Of a DNA stretch of 64,000 bases, positions 20,748 through 29,614 are shown piece by piece. The position numbers and the translations under genes were made by a program. This DNA is from Martelella lutilitoris. Its GTDB lineage: Bacteria; Pseudomonadota; Alphaproteobacteria; Rhizobiales; Rhizobiaceae. A model generated the notes under the pieces. It saw only the letters and a list, made by a program, of their open reading frames with translations, searched no databases and was not told where the DNA came from. Positions within the stretch are counted from its first letter, which is position 1, and each line of letters begins with the position of its first letter. The stretch covers positions 338,006 to 402,005 of the forward strand of contig NZ_VCLB01000005.1 in assembly GCF_005924265.1 (NCBI RefSeq), written 5' to 3'.

Positions 20748-20828
20748 GTCATGCTCGGGCTCGACCCGAGCATCCAGGCGACACGGAAGACGCTGCCTGG
20801 ACCCTCGGGTCAAGCCCGAGGGTGACGC
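20748..20828. repeat. Bipartite palindromic intergenic repeat, copy 2
   Basis: Same unit as 15754-15830 but in the opposite orientation. It has ATGCTCGGG (20751-20759) against CCCGAGCAT (20765-20773), the shared linker CCAGGCGACACGGAAG, then CCCTCGGG against CCCGAGGG. The spacer is longer than in copy 1. It lies 53 bp after the DctP stop and about 120 bp before the ligase gene, so it may act as a terminator or mRNA-stabilising hairpin separating the transporter from the enzymes. Confidence 0.85.
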
Positions 20829-20950
20829 GGAACAAGGGGCGGAAGGCGCGAACAACGCACCTGTCCCACTCACGCCGCCACACCATTGACACCGATCGTC
20901 CGGAGTGTTCCAGCAATCTGGACGATTGCATGAACCACAGGAAGAGCCTG

Positions 20951-22324
20951 ATGAGCGCGGAATACACATTCGACGAACTGAAACAGGACGTGGCGGAGGG
21001 CCGGATCGACACGGTTCTGGCCTGCCAGGTGGATATGCAGGGCCGGCTGATGGGCAAGCGCTTCCACGCCGAATATTTCGTCGAGAGCGGCTTCAGGGAA
21101 ACCCATTGCTGCAACTATGTCCAGGCGACAGATATGGAGATGAACACAGTCTCCGGCTATGAATCGACCAGCTGGGCGGCGGGCTATGGCGACTATACGA
21201 TGAAGCCGGACCTTGGCACGCTGCGGCGCATTCCCTGGCTGGAGGGCACGGCGCTGGTGCTCTGCGATGTCGAGGACCATGCGACCCACAGCGAAGTCGC
21301 CCATTCGCCGCGTGCGCTGCTGAAAAAGCAGATCGGCCGTCTCGAGGCGCATGGCTTTCGCGCGATGATGGCGACGGAGCTTGAATTCTTCCTCTTCAAC
21401 CAGTCCTTCGAAAGCGCCGAGGAGGCGGGCTATCGCGGGCTGAAGCGCTCCAGCGCCTATAATGAGGATTACCACATCTTCCAGACCACCAAGGAAGAGG
21501 ATGTGATGCGGGCGATCCGCAACGGCTTGCAGGGCGCGGGCATCCCGATCGAAAATTCCAAGGGCGAGGCGGATGCGGGCCAGGAAGAGCTCAATGTGCG
21601 CTACGCCGACGCGCTGGCCATGGCCGATCGCCACGCCATCATCAAGAATGCCTGCAAGGAGATCGCCTGGCAGAAGGGCAAGGCCGTCACCTTCATGGCC
21701 AAGTGGAATTATGATGCCGCCGGCAATTCCTCCCATGTGCATCAGTCGCTCTGGAGCGCCGACGGGACGAAACCGCTGTTCTTCGATCCCGACGGGCCCT
21801 ATGGCATGTCGAAGCTGATGGAGCACTATGTGGCGGGCCTGCTCGCCCATTCCGCCGAGATCACCTATTTTCTGGCGCCCTACATCAATTCCTACAAGCG
21901 TTTCATGGCCGGCACATTCGCGCCGACCAAGGCGATCTGGTCGCGCGACAACCGTACGGCCGGTTTTCGTCTTTGCGGCGAAAAGACCAAGGGCATCCGC
22001 ATCGAATGCCGCATCGGCGGGGCGGATCTCAATCCCTATCTGGCGTTCGCCGCGCAGCTGGCTGCCGGTCTCGACGGCATCGAAAAACAGATGACGCTGG
22101 AAGCGCCCTATGTGGGCGATGCCTATGGCGCCGGCAGCGATATCCGCGAAATCCCGAAAACCCTGCGCGCCGCCGCCGCCGCCATGGACAGCTCCGATTT
22201 CCTGCGGTCAGCCTTCGGCGACAGCGTCATCAACCATTACCGCCGCGCCGCCGAATGGGAACAGGAGGAATACGACCGCCGCGTCACCGACTGGGAGATT
22301 GCGCGCGGGTTTGAGAGGGCTTGA
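20951..22324 (+). CDS. Glutamine-synthetase-family ligase (PuuA/GlnT-like)
   Basis: A 457-residue protein with the full glutamine synthetase catalytic fold: ATELEFFLF (metal glutamates), SSHVHQSLW (histidine loop), and TKGIRIECRIGGADLNPYLA near the end. It belongs to the branch that gamma-glutamylates amines instead of making glutamine, as PuuA does with putrescine. The start ATG 20951 has AGGAAG 6 nt upstream. Neighbouring alcohol and aldehyde dehydrogenases and an amide hydrolase fit a gamma-glutamyl-amine degradation route. An ordinary assimilation role cannot be excluded, but this is not the canonical GlnA. Confidence 0.85.
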   Translation: MSAEYTFDELKQDVAEGRIDTVLACQVDMQGRLMGKRFHAEYFVESGFRETHCCNYVQATDMEMNTVSGYESTSWAAGYGDYTMKPDLGTLRRIPWLEGTALVLCDVEDHATHSEVAHSPRALLKKQIGRLEAHGFRAMMATELEFFLFNQSFESAEEAGYRGLKRSSAYNEDYHIFQTTKEEDVMRAIRNGLQGAGIPIENSKGEADAGQEELNVRYADALAMADRHAIIKNACKEIAWQKGKAVTFMAKWNYDAAGNSSHVHQSLWSADGTKPLFFDPDGPYGMSKLMEHYVAGLLAHSAEITYFLAPYINSYKRFMAGTFAPTKAIWSRDNRTAGFRLCGEKTKGIRIECRIGGADLNPYLAFAAQLAAGLDGIEKQMTLEAPYVGDAYGAGSDIREIPKTLRAAAAAMDSSDFLRSAFGDSVINHYRRAAEWEQEEYDRRVTDWEIARGFERA

Positions 22325-22401
22325 AGGAGAATGCTGCCGGCCCTGTGCGGGACCGCAGCGAAATTTCTTGAGCGACAATTGCAAATGACAGGATGGTGAT
22401 C

Positions 22402-23787
22402 ATGACGATGATCCAATGTATTTCGCCGGTCGACGGATCGGTTTACGCCGAGCGGGAGGCGGTTTCCGCCGCAGCCGCAACTGAGGCTGTCGCCAGGGCG
22501 CGCGCGGCTCAGAAGGATTGGGCGAAGCGACCGCTGGAAGAGCGGGTATCGCTGGTGCAGGCGGGCATCAAGGCGCTCAATGCCATGAGCGACGAGGTGG
22601 TGCGGGAGCTTGCCTGGATGATGGGCCGGCCGGTGCGTTACGGCGGCGAGTTCGGTGGCGTCAACGAGCGCGCCGACTATATGGCAAGCGTTGCGGCCGA
22701 AGGTCTGGCGCCGATCGCGCTTGAGGACAGCGGCAGTTTCCGCCGTTATATCGCCCGCGAGCCGCACGGCGTCGTCTTTGTCATCGCGCCGTGGAACTAC
22801 CCCTATCTGACGGCGATCAATACTATCGTACCGGCGCTCATTGCCGGCAATGCGGTAATCATCAAGCATGCGAGCCAGACGCTTCTGGTCGGCGAGCGCA
22901 TCGTCAAGGCCTTCGTCTCGGCGGGCATTCCGGAAGACCTGTTCCAGAACATCTTTCTCGATCATGCGACAAGTTCCGAGCTGATCGCTTCAAAGAGCTT
23001 CGATTTCATCAATTTCACCGGCTCGGTTGAAGGCGGGCGGCAGATCGAGCGCGCGGCGGCCGGCACCTTCACCCCGCTCGGGCTGGAGCTTGGCGGCAAG
23101 GACCCGGGCTATGTGATGGAGGATGCCGACCTTGATGCGGCGGTCGCGACGCTGATGGACGCGGCCATGTTCAATGCCGGCCAGTGCTGCTGCGGCATCG
23201 AGCGCATCTATGTGACGGCAAGCCTTTACGATGCCTTTGTCGAAAAGGCGGCGGCCTTTGCTTCCGCCTACAAGCTCGGCAACCCGCTCGATGAGGCCAC
23301 GACGCTCGGGCCGATGGCCAACAAGCGCTTTGCCGCCGTGGTGCGCAAGCAGATCGAACAGGCGATTGCCGCGGGCGCCAGGCCGCTGGTCGATCCGAAG
23401 CTGTTCCCGGAGGATGATGGCGGGGCCTATCTCGCGCCGCAGGTTCTCGTCAATGTCGACCATTCCATGGATGTGATGCGCGAGGAGAGTTTCGGCCCGG
23501 TCGTTGGCATCATGAAGGTCTCCTCGGATGAGGAAGCGCTCTCCCTGATGAATGACAGCCAGTACGGCCTGACGGCATCGCTCTGGACCGCCGACCCCGA
23601 TCGCGCGGCGGCCCTTGGCGCCCGGATCGAAACCGGCACCGTTTTCATGAACCGCGCTGACTATCTGGATCCCGGCCTTTGCTGGACCGGCTGCAAGAAT
23701 ACCGGCCGCGGCGGCTCTCTCTCTATTATCGGCTACCACAACCTGACCCGGCCGAAGTCGTATCATCTGAAGAAAGTCACACAATGA
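22402..23787 (+). CDS. NAD(P)-dependent aldehyde dehydrogenase
   Basis: A 461-residue class I-type aldehyde dehydrogenase. The active-site glutamate is in LGLELGGKDPGY and the catalytic cysteine lies in FNAGQCCCGIER, where three cysteines occur in a row. NAD-site residues PWNYPYLTAINTIVPALIAGN are present. ATG 22402 was preferred to 22393 because AGGA sits 8 nt upstream. Its TGA overlaps the ATG of the iron alcohol dehydrogenase, so the two should act in sequence (alcohol to aldehyde to acid). Confidence 0.9.
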   Translation: MTMIQCISPVDGSVYAEREAVSAAAATEAVARARAAQKDWAKRPLEERVSLVQAGIKALNAMSDEVVRELAWMMGRPVRYGGEFGGVNERADYMASVAAEGLAPIALEDSGSFRRYIAREPHGVVFVIAPWNYPYLTAINTIVPALIAGNAVIIKHASQTLLVGERIVKAFVSAGIPEDLFQNIFLDHATSSELIASKSFDFINFTGSVEGGRQIERAAAGTFTPLGLELGGKDPGYVMEDADLDAAVATLMDAAMFNAGQCCCGIERIYVTASLYDAFVEKAAAFASAYKLGNPLDEATTLGPMANKRFAAVVRKQIEQAIAAGARPLVDPKLFPEDDGGAYLAPQVLVNVDHSMDVMREESFGPVVGIMKVSSDEEALSLMNDSQYGLTASLWTADPDRAAALGARIETGTVFMNRADYLDPGLCWTGCKNTGRGGSLSIIGYHNLTRPKSYHLKKVTQ

Positions 23788-24929
23788 GCTTCACAGCCAA
23801 CTGGAGTTATCCGACCACGATCAAGTTCGGTGCGGGACGCATCGCCGAACTTGCCGATGCCTGCAAGAGCCTCGGCATGACCAATCCGCTGCTGGTGACC
23901 GACAAGGGGCTTGCAAGCCTGCCGATCACGAAAAATGCGCTGAAGATCCTCTCCGAGGGCGGGCTCGATTCGGCGCTGTTTTCGGATGTCGATCCGAACC
24001 CGAACGAGCAGAACCTTGCCGCCGGTATCGCCGCCTTCAAGCAGGGCGGCCATGACGGCGTGATTGCCTTTGGCGGCGGCTCCGGTCTCGATCTCGGCAA
24101 GCTGGTGGCGATGATGGCGGGCCAGACCCTGCCGGTCTGGGATTTCGAGGATATCGGCGACTGGTGGACGAGGGCGGATGCCTATGCAATCGCGCCGATC
24201 GTCGCGGTGCCGACGACGGCCGGAACGGGCTCCGAGGTCGGCCGGGCAGGGGTTCTGACCAATTCCGAAACCCATGTAAAGAAGATCATTTTTCACCCGA
24301 AGCTTTTGCCGGGCGTGGTGATCTGCGATCCGGAACTGACCGTCGGCATGCCGAAGATCATCACCGCCGGCACGGGGCTTGATGCCTTTGCCCACTGCCT
24401 GGAGGCCTATTGCTCGCCGCATTACCACCCGATGTCGCACGGCATCGCGCTCGAAGGCATGCGCCTCGTCAAGGACAACCTGCCGCGCGTCTACAACGAT
24501 CCGGAAGACCTGGAGGCGCGCGCCGAGATGATGAGCGCGGCCGCCATGGGCGCGGTTGCCTTCCAGAAGGGCCTCGGCGCAATCCATGCGATCTCGCATC
24601 CGCTGGGCGCCGTCTATAACACCCATCACGGGATGACGAACGCCGTGGTCATGCCGCCGGTGCTGCGCTTCAACCGCGAGAAGATCGTCGACAAGCTGAA
24701 GCTTGCGGCCGATTATCTCGGCATTTCGGGCGGCTATGACGGGTTCTACAACTTCGTGCTGGAGTTCCGGGCCGAGCTCGGCGTGCCGAAAAACCTGAGC
24801 GAAATGGGGATAGCCCCTGACCGGATTGACGAACTCGCCGTGATGGCGCTCGATGACCCGAGCACGGGCGGCAACCCGGTCGAGATGACGCTGGAAAACA
24901 CCAGGGCGCTTCTGGTCGATTGCTTCTGA
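23784..24929 (+). CDS. Iron-containing alcohol dehydrogenase
   Basis: A 381-residue type III alcohol dehydrogenase. The Rossmann GGGSGLDLGK at about residue 97 and TTAGTGSEVGR at about 142 bind NAD. Metal ligands lie in GTGLDAFAHCLEAY (Asp and His), HAISHPLGAVYNTHHG (two His). It overlaps the aldehyde dehydrogenase gene by 4 nt. A likely role is oxidation of a hydroxyl on the imported compound or its gamma-glutamyl derivative. A hairpin terminator follows 22 bp after the stop. Confidence 0.93.
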   Translation: MSFTANWSYPTTIKFGAGRIAELADACKSLGMTNPLLVTDKGLASLPITKNALKILSEGGLDSALFSDVDPNPNEQNLAAGIAAFKQGGHDGVIAFGGGSGLDLGKLVAMMAGQTLPVWDFEDIGDWWTRADAYAIAPIVAVPTTAGTGSEVGRAGVLTNSETHVKKIIFHPKLLPGVVICDPELTVGMPKIITAGTGLDAFAHCLEAYCSPHYHPMSHGIALEGMRLVKDNLPRVYNDPEDLEARAEMMSAAAMGAVAFQKGLGAIHAISHPLGAVYNTHHGMTNAVVMPPVLRFNREKIVDKLKLAADYLGISGGYDGFYNFVLEFRAELGVPKNLSEMGIAPDRIDELAVMALDDPSTGGNPVEMTLENTRALLVDCF

Positions 24930-24951
24930 GAGGCTTTGGTCTCCTCCTGCG

Positions 24952-24980
24952 AAGGGCGTCGCTGTTGCGGCGCCCTTTTC
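24952..24980. terminator. Rho-independent terminator
   Basis: AAGGGCG (24952-24958) pairs with CGCCCTT (24971-24977), followed by TTTT-like sequence on the plus strand. It ends the alcohol dehydrogenase operon and lies against the end of the minus-strand gene that follows. Confidence 0.75.
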
Positions 24981-24982
24981 CG

Positions 24983-25345
24983 TTATCCGGCCGCCTCCAG
25001 AATATCGTCCTGCGCCTTGTCGAGCTTGGTCCGCACCAGTGCTGTCAGAGGGCGAGGCAGTGCCTTTCTGCCGTCTGCGAGGGACGCCAGGCTCTTGGTG
25101 TCTGCCGGCAGGCGGAGGCTTTCGGTGGCCTTCGCCGCGCGGGCGTCGCAAAAGGGGCAGTGTTCCTCGCAGGCGAGCCGGATCGCGCGGAAGAAGATAT
25201 CCGCGCGGTCGCACCAATGCCCCTGAACGCTTTCACGATCGCTTTTTCCTGCTCTTTTCGGTTCATGAACGGATTGTGCGGGCAAACCCCGCGCTCTGCC
25301 GTCCAAAACGCGGAAGCGAGGGGTGTTCCGGCGGAAGAGTTGCAT
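24983..25345 (-). CDS. Hypothetical protein, possibly frameshifted
   Basis: A 120-residue open frame ending LTALVRTKLDKAQDDILEAAG. The second half has a CEEHCPFCDARAAKATESL segment with Cys-x3-Cys-x2-Cys, which looks like a real protein. The first 45 residues look less natural. In another minus frame, MNRKEQEKAIVKAFRGIGA (from 25266) has a more protein-like start and would join well to RADIFFRAIRLACEE after a one- or two-base shift near 25205. The gene may be decayed or contain a sequence error. It converges on the terminator at 24952. I do not recognise the family. Confidence 0.45.
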   Translation of the reverse strand: MQLFRRNTPRFRVLDGRARGLPAQSVHEPKRAGKSDRESVQGHWCDRADIFFRAIRLACEEHCPFCDARAAKATESLRLPADTKSLASLADGRKALPRPLTALVRTKLDKAQDDILEAAG

Positions 25346-25402
25346 CCGACCTTCGAAACGGTCTAGGTGTCGTCAAGGCGCAATGTCAGGACGGAGGAAA
25401 CC

Positions 25403-25669
25403 TTGTCGCTGTTTTCCGCATTCGCGGTCTATTTCGTCATCTGGTGGATCACGCTGTTTGCGGTCCTGCCCTTCGGCCTGCGCACCCAGGAGGAGGAGGG
25501 GGAGGTCGTGCCCGGCACCACGGCGAGCGCGCCGCACCGCTTTCGCCCCTGGCGGGTGATCTTCTGGACCTCGCTGGTGGCGGCTGTCGTCTTCGCCGCT
25601 TGGTATGTGGTCGTGATCGTTGCCGGTTACGGACTTGAAGACCTTTCGGCCCTTTTCTGGACGCCTTGA
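25403..25669 (+). CDS. DUF1467 family membrane protein
   Basis: An 88-residue protein with two transmembrane segments (about 5-25 and 52-78) and an acidic loop. The motif YFVIWWITLFAVLPFGLRTQ is the DUF1467 signature. The start TTG 25403 is chosen because GGAGGA (25393-25398) lies just upstream and the family begins at this point; an in-frame GTG exists at 25367. In rhizobia this gene commonly stands just before proS. Its function is unknown. Confidence 0.85.
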   Translation: MSLFSAFAVYFVIWWITLFAVLPFGLRTQEEEGEVVPGTTASAPHRFRPWRVIFWTSLVAAVVFAAWYVVVIVAGYGLEDLSALFWTP

Positions 25670-25670
25670 T

Positions 25671-26291
25671 CTAAAACCGCATGCGCAGGAATGCGCTGCC
25701 GAGACCGTAATCAAAGTCCTTGGCGCCGCTATCGCCGGTCGATTGCCCGTATTCGAAGCGCGCGCCGAGCTCGAGGTCGGTGGGGAAGAACTTGATGCTG
25801 GTCTCAAGTCCGCCGTAGAAGGCGCCGCTGTCGATGTCGGTCGGCGAGAAGCGGGTGTTGTTTTCAATCCTGACATCGCCATAGATCTGCCGGTAGCCGG
25901 CATAGGGCGAAAGCGTGACGAGGCCGAGATTTCCCTTTGCCGCCACATAGGCCCCGAGCGAAGTAAGCTGCGTATCCGTCTTGCCGCCGCCGGTTCGCGT
26001 CTCGATCTCCTGCGTCGTGCCGCCGAGCGAGACGTAGCCGGTCATGCCTGCGCAAAAGTTGACCGGCCCCTTGCTGCAGAGGCCAAGCCGGCCGTCAATG
26101 CCCCAATAGGTATCGGCGATGATGTCGTCGAGCGCGTCGTCGTTCATATGCAGCATAAGGGCCGCAGGACCGCCGGAAAGGTCGAGGTAGAAGGCGTCGG
26201 AAAGATCGGCGGCTTTGGCCGATGCCGGAAGGGCGGCGAGGCCCGCTAAAACCGCCATGGCGGTCATCGAAGTAAAGCGGTTGCAGGTCAC
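25671..26291 (-). CDS. Outer-membrane beta-barrel protein, hypothetical
   Basis: A 206-residue protein with a signal peptide (cut near ASAKAAD), then alternating hydrophobic/polar strands such as LTSLGAYVAAKGNLGLVTLSPYAGYRQIYGDV. It ends AFLRMRF; a terminal phenylalanine is the usual signal for outer-membrane assembly. GLETSIKFFPTDLELGARFEYG also looks like barrel strands. It is convergent with DUF1467 (1 bp between stops). No specific family assigned. Confidence 0.75.
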   Translation of the reverse strand: MTCNRFTSMTAMAVLAGLAALPASAKAADLSDAFYLDLSGGPAALMLHMNDDALDDIIADTYWGIDGRLGLCSKGPVNFCAGMTGYVSLGGTTQEIETRTGGGKTDTQLTSLGAYVAAKGNLGLVTLSPYAGYRQIYGDVRIENNTRFSPTDIDSGAFYGGLETSIKFFPTDLELGARFEYGQSTGDSGAKDFDYGLGSAFLRMRF

Positions 26292-26861
26292 GGCCGGTCA
26301 TATCCTTTCACGCGAAATCCCAAGGCCGTTTTCCGGCAATCGGTGAAAGGGGTCAATGCGCGCGGGCATCGAGCTTCATTGTGTGGCAAACAAAGTATTA
26401 AAGGCGAGGGGATCGATGACGTTTCCAAAGAGCAAAAAAAAACAAGGCCTCAGGCCTTGTTTTTCAAGTATCGCGTGATCCGTTCCGTTGCCGGGGCAGC
26501 GAACAAGCGCGCCAGGATCGATCCTCCCAAGACTTGACCGCGAAGAAAAGGCAAGAATTTAAGCTCCCTGCCTGTTTTATGGGCTTAACCTAGCCCAATG
26601 ATTGGGCTTTGTCATCCCTTATTTTGCATTTTTGCGACAGTCCGGCAGGTTTTTCAGTTTGACAATGACTATATTGTGTTCTGCAACGTTTCAAGCGCTT
26701 GACATTCGTCAGGGTGCGTAGGTCGCCTCCCTCTGGTCAGATGTTCGCAAGATGTTTCGCGGCTTTAATTCTCAGGAAGAAGCCGCTAAAAGGGCCGAGA
26801 ATAAAATCAATATGCAATCGATTCCCGGCAAGCCGGGATGGCGACAAGAAAGCAGCCTCAG
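26292..26861. other. Divergent intergenic region upstream of proS
   Basis: About 570 bp between the beta-barrel gene (minus) and proS (plus). It contains a strong terminator at 26442-26464 that belongs to neither gene, two TTGACA boxes (26659-26664 and 26699-26704) without a good -10 partner, and no convincing open frame. A small untranslated RNA ending at the terminator is possible. Confidence 0.5.
26442..26464. terminator. Bidirectional rho-independent terminator of unknown transcript
   Basis: ACAAGGCCT (26442-26450) and AGGCCTTGT (26452-26460) form a perfect stem, preceded by a run of A and followed by TTTT. It lies between divergent genes, about 150 bp upstream of the beta-barrel gene start, so it must end some other RNA. 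Confidence 0.8.
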
Positions 26862-28190
26862 ATGCGTCTTTCCCGTTATTTCCTGCCGATCCTGAAGGAA
26901 AACCCCAAGGAGGCGGAAATCGTCTCGCACCGCTTCATGCTGCGTGCCGGCATGATCCGCCAGCACGGGCAGGGGATTTATTCTTGGCTTCCGCTCGGCA
27001 AGCGGGTCCTCGACAAGGTCAACCGCATCATCCGCGAGGAACAGGACCGTTCCGGCGCCGTCGAGCTTTTGATGCCGACCATGCAGTCGGCCGATCTGTG
27101 GATCGAGAGCGGGCGCTACGAGGCCTATGGCAAGGAGATGCTGCGGATTACCGACCGTCAGGACCGCGCCATGCTGTTCGGCCCGACCAATGAGGAGATG
27201 ATCACCGAGATCTTCCGCTCCTCGGTCAAATCCTACAAGCATCTGCCGCTCAATCTCTACCACATCCAGTGGAAGTTCCGCGACGAGATCCGTCCGCGTT
27301 TCGGCACCATGCGCTCGCGCGAGTTCATGATGAAGGATGCCTATTCCTTCGATCTGACGCGGGAGGGCGCTGAGCATTCCTACCGCAAGATGTTTGCCGC
27401 CTATCTCAGAACCTTCGACCGGCTCGGTCTGCGCGCCATTCCCATGCGCGCCGATACCGGTCCCATCGGCGGCAATCTCAGCCATGAATTCATCATTCTG
27501 GCCGATACCGGTGAATCGGAAGTCTTCTGCCACAAGGATTTCGTCAAGTTCGACATTCCGGCCGAAGATCTCGACTTCGACAATGTCGAAACGCTGCAGG
27601 GCATTTTCGACCAGTGGACCTCGCTTTATGCCGCCACCGACGAGATGCATGACGCGGACGCTTTCGGCGCGTTGCCGGAAGGCGAGCGGCTTTCCGCCCG
27701 CGGCATCGAGGTTGGTCACATCTTCTATTTCGGCACCAAATATTCCGAGCCGATGAACGCCATGGTCCAGGGTCCCGACGGCAAGGAGCACCCCGTCCAC
27801 ATGGGGTCCTACGGCATTGGCCCGACCCGCCTTGTTCCCGCCATTATCGAAGCCTCTCATGATGAAAACGGGATCATCTGGCCGGATTCGGTCGCGCCCT
27901 TCGACGCGGTGATCATCAACATGAAGGTGTCGGACGATGCCTGCGGCGCGGCGTGCGAGCGGCTCTACGAGACGCTTACCAATGCCGGGCTTGATGTCCT
28001 CTATGACGACACGGATGAGCGCGCGGGGGCGAAATTCGCGACCGCCGACCTGATCGGCGTGCCGAACCAGATCATCGTCGGCCCGCGCGGCGTGGCGGCC
28101 GGCGAGGTCGAGGTGAAGAACCGCTGGACCGGCGAACGCGAGACGATGTCGGTGGATGCCGCGATTGCCAGGCTGACCGCCGGGCGCTAG
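26862..28190 (+). CDS. proS: Prolyl-tRNA synthetase, short alphaproteobacterial type
   Basis: This enzyme charges tRNA-Pro. It is a class II synthetase with motif 2 in [21 protein letters not shown] and motif 3 in [16 protein letters not shown]. The editing (INS) domain of the E. coli type is absent, as is normal for the roughly 440-residue rhizobial form. The anticodon-binding domain occupies about the last 95 residues ([10 protein letters not shown] onward). I chose ATG 26862 ([13 protein letters not shown]) by family N-terminus; an in-frame ATG at 26838 would add eight residues. Confidence 0.95.
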   Translation: MRLSRYFLPILKENPKEAEIVSHRFMLRAGMIRQHGQGIYSWLPLGKRVLDKVNRIIREEQDRSGAVELLMPTMQSADLWIESGRYEAYGKEMLRITDRQDRAMLFGPTNEEMITEIFRSSVKSYKHLPLNLYHIQWKFRDEIRPRFGTMRSREFMMKDAYSFDLTREGAEHSYRKMFAAYLRTFDRLGLRAIPMRADTGPIGGNLSHEFIILADTGESEVFCHKDFVKFDIPAEDLDFDNVETLQGIFDQWTSLYAATDEMHDADAFGALPEGERLSARGIEVGHIFYFGTKYSEPMNAMVQGPDGKEHPVHMGSYGIGPTRLVPAIIEASHDENGIIWPDSVAPFDAVIINMKVSDDACGAACERLYETLTNAGLDVLYDDTDERAGAKFATADLIGVPNQIIVGPRGVAAGEVEVKNRWTGERETMSVDAAIARLTAGR

Positions 28191-28294
28191 CGCATCGGCC
28201 CGAAAACCGGAATCGATTTTCGCAAAGCACGATCCGTAGACTCAATAGGTTAGAGCGTCCTTTGTGCGTCCGAATGGACGCACCGCGCTCTAGG
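28191..28294. repeat. Rhizobial-type intergenic palindromic repeat
   Basis: The spacer between proS and lolC/E is a recognisable repeat of rhizobial genomes: it begins GCGCATCGGCCCGAAAACCG, has GAATCGATTTTCG in the middle, and ends with an inverted pair in TGTGCGTCCGAATGGACGCAC (28263-28281) framed by AGAGCG and CGCTCT. I recognise the type from memory and cannot count copies outside the window. It lies in the transcribed spacer and may form an mRNA hairpin. Confidence 0.7.
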
Positions 28295-28306
28295 GAGAGA
28301 GACCAG

Positions 28307-29602
28307 ATGGCCTCGGCCGACCAGGCAATTGACGACATCCCCGCGAAAGCGAAGCCGTTTTCCGTTTTCGAACGCATGGTCGCGTGGCGCTATCTGCGCT
28401 CGCGCCGCAAGGAAGCCTTCATTTCGGTGATTGCCGGCTTCTCCTTCCTCGGCATCATGCTCGGCGTTGCCACGCTGATCATCGTCATGGCGGTGATGAA
28501 CGGGTTTCGCAGCGAGCTCGTCAGCCGCATTCTCGGCATCAACGGCCATATCGTTGTTCTGCCGGCGGGCGAGCCTTTTTCCGATTACGCCGCGCTGACC
28601 GAGCGGCTTGCGGGCGTCGACGGAGTGCGGCTCGCCTTTCCGCTTGTGGAGGGCCAGGCGCTCGTCTCCGGCGTGCGCGGGGCAGGCAGCGGCGCCCTGG
28701 TGCGCGGCATCAGGCCCGATGACATGCTGGCGCTCAGCACCGTCTCCGACAATATCGTCGAGGGCGACATGGTCGGCTATACGGCCGGCGAGGGGGTTCT
28801 GATCGGCTCGCGCATGGCCGCCTCGCTCGGGCTCTTTGCCGGCGACAAGATCACGCTGATCTCGCCGGAAGGCGACGTGACCCCTTTCGGCGTCAATCCG
28901 CGGGTCAAGGCCTACACGATCTCCGGCATTTTCGAGATCGGCATGTCGGAATATGACGCCTCGATCATCTTCATGCCGCTTGCAGAGGCGCAGGCCTATT
29001 TCAATGCCGGCGGTCATGTGCAGAGCATCGAGGTGTTCGTCGATCATCCCGATGATGTCGATCAGGTGATCCCGAAGCTGCGCCAAGCCGCTGGCGAGGA
29101 CATCGTGATCACCGACTGGCGACAGACCAACCAGACCTTCTTCTCCGCTCTCGAGGTCGAGCGCAATGTCATGTTCATGATCCTGACGCTGATCGTGATC
29201 GTCGCCGCGCTCAACATCATTTCCGGTCTGATCATGCTGGTGAAGGACAAGGGCCCGGATATCGCGATCCTGCGCACGATGGGGGCAACCTCGGGCGCGA
29301 TCATGCGTATATTCTTCATGACCGGGGCCGCCATCGGCATTGTCGGCACGCTTGCCGGCGTGTTTCTCGGCGTCATCGTCTGTCTCAACATCGAATCGAT
29401 CCGCCAGTTCTTCTCCTGGGTGACCGGCACGGTTCTTTTTGATCCGCAGCTTTACTTCCTGAGCACGCTGCCGGCCGAGATGAGCCTTGGCGAGACGCTG
29501 ACGGTGGTGATCATGTCGCTGACGCTGTCCTTCATCGCGACGATCTTTCCGGCCTGGCGCGCCTCCCGTCTCGATCCGGTCCAGGCGCTGCGCTACGAAT
29601 AG
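28307..29602 (+). CDS. Lipoprotein-releasing ABC transporter permease (LolC/E)
   Basis: A 431-residue inner-membrane protein that, with LolD, extracts lipoproteins for transfer to LolA. The N-terminal helix region has VAWRYLRSRRKEAFISVIAGFS; a large periplasmic MacB-like domain follows (about 65-285); three more helices lie in the last 150 residues, with the cytoplasmic coupling segment DIAILRTMGATSGAIMRIF. One fused LolC/E-type gene is usual in alphaproteobacteria. ATG 28307 has a GGGAGAGAG site upstream. lolD starts 12 bp after its stop. Confidence 0.93.
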   Translation: MASADQAIDDIPAKAKPFSVFERMVAWRYLRSRRKEAFISVIAGFSFLGIMLGVATLIIVMAVMNGFRSELVSRILGINGHIVVLPAGEPFSDYAALTERLAGVDGVRLAFPLVEGQALVSGVRGAGSGALVRGIRPDDMLALSTVSDNIVEGDMVGYTAGEGVLIGSRMAASLGLFAGDKITLISPEGDVTPFGVNPRVKAYTISGIFEIGMSEYDASIIFMPLAEAQAYFNAGGHVQSIEVFVDHPDDVDQVIPKLRQAAGEDIVITDWRQTNQTFFSALEVERNVMFMILTLIVIVAALNIISGLIMLVKDKGPDIAILRTMGATSGAIMRIFFMTGAAIGIVGTLAGVFLGVIVCLNIESIRQFFSWVTGTVLFDPQLYFLSTLPAEMSLGETLTVVIMSLTLSFIATIFPAWRASRLDPVQALRYE

Positions 29603-29614
29603 CGGGAGAACATT

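Noticed and set aside
26343..26537. Short plus-strand frame upstream of proS
   Set aside because: It runs straight through a strong terminator and has no ribosome site.
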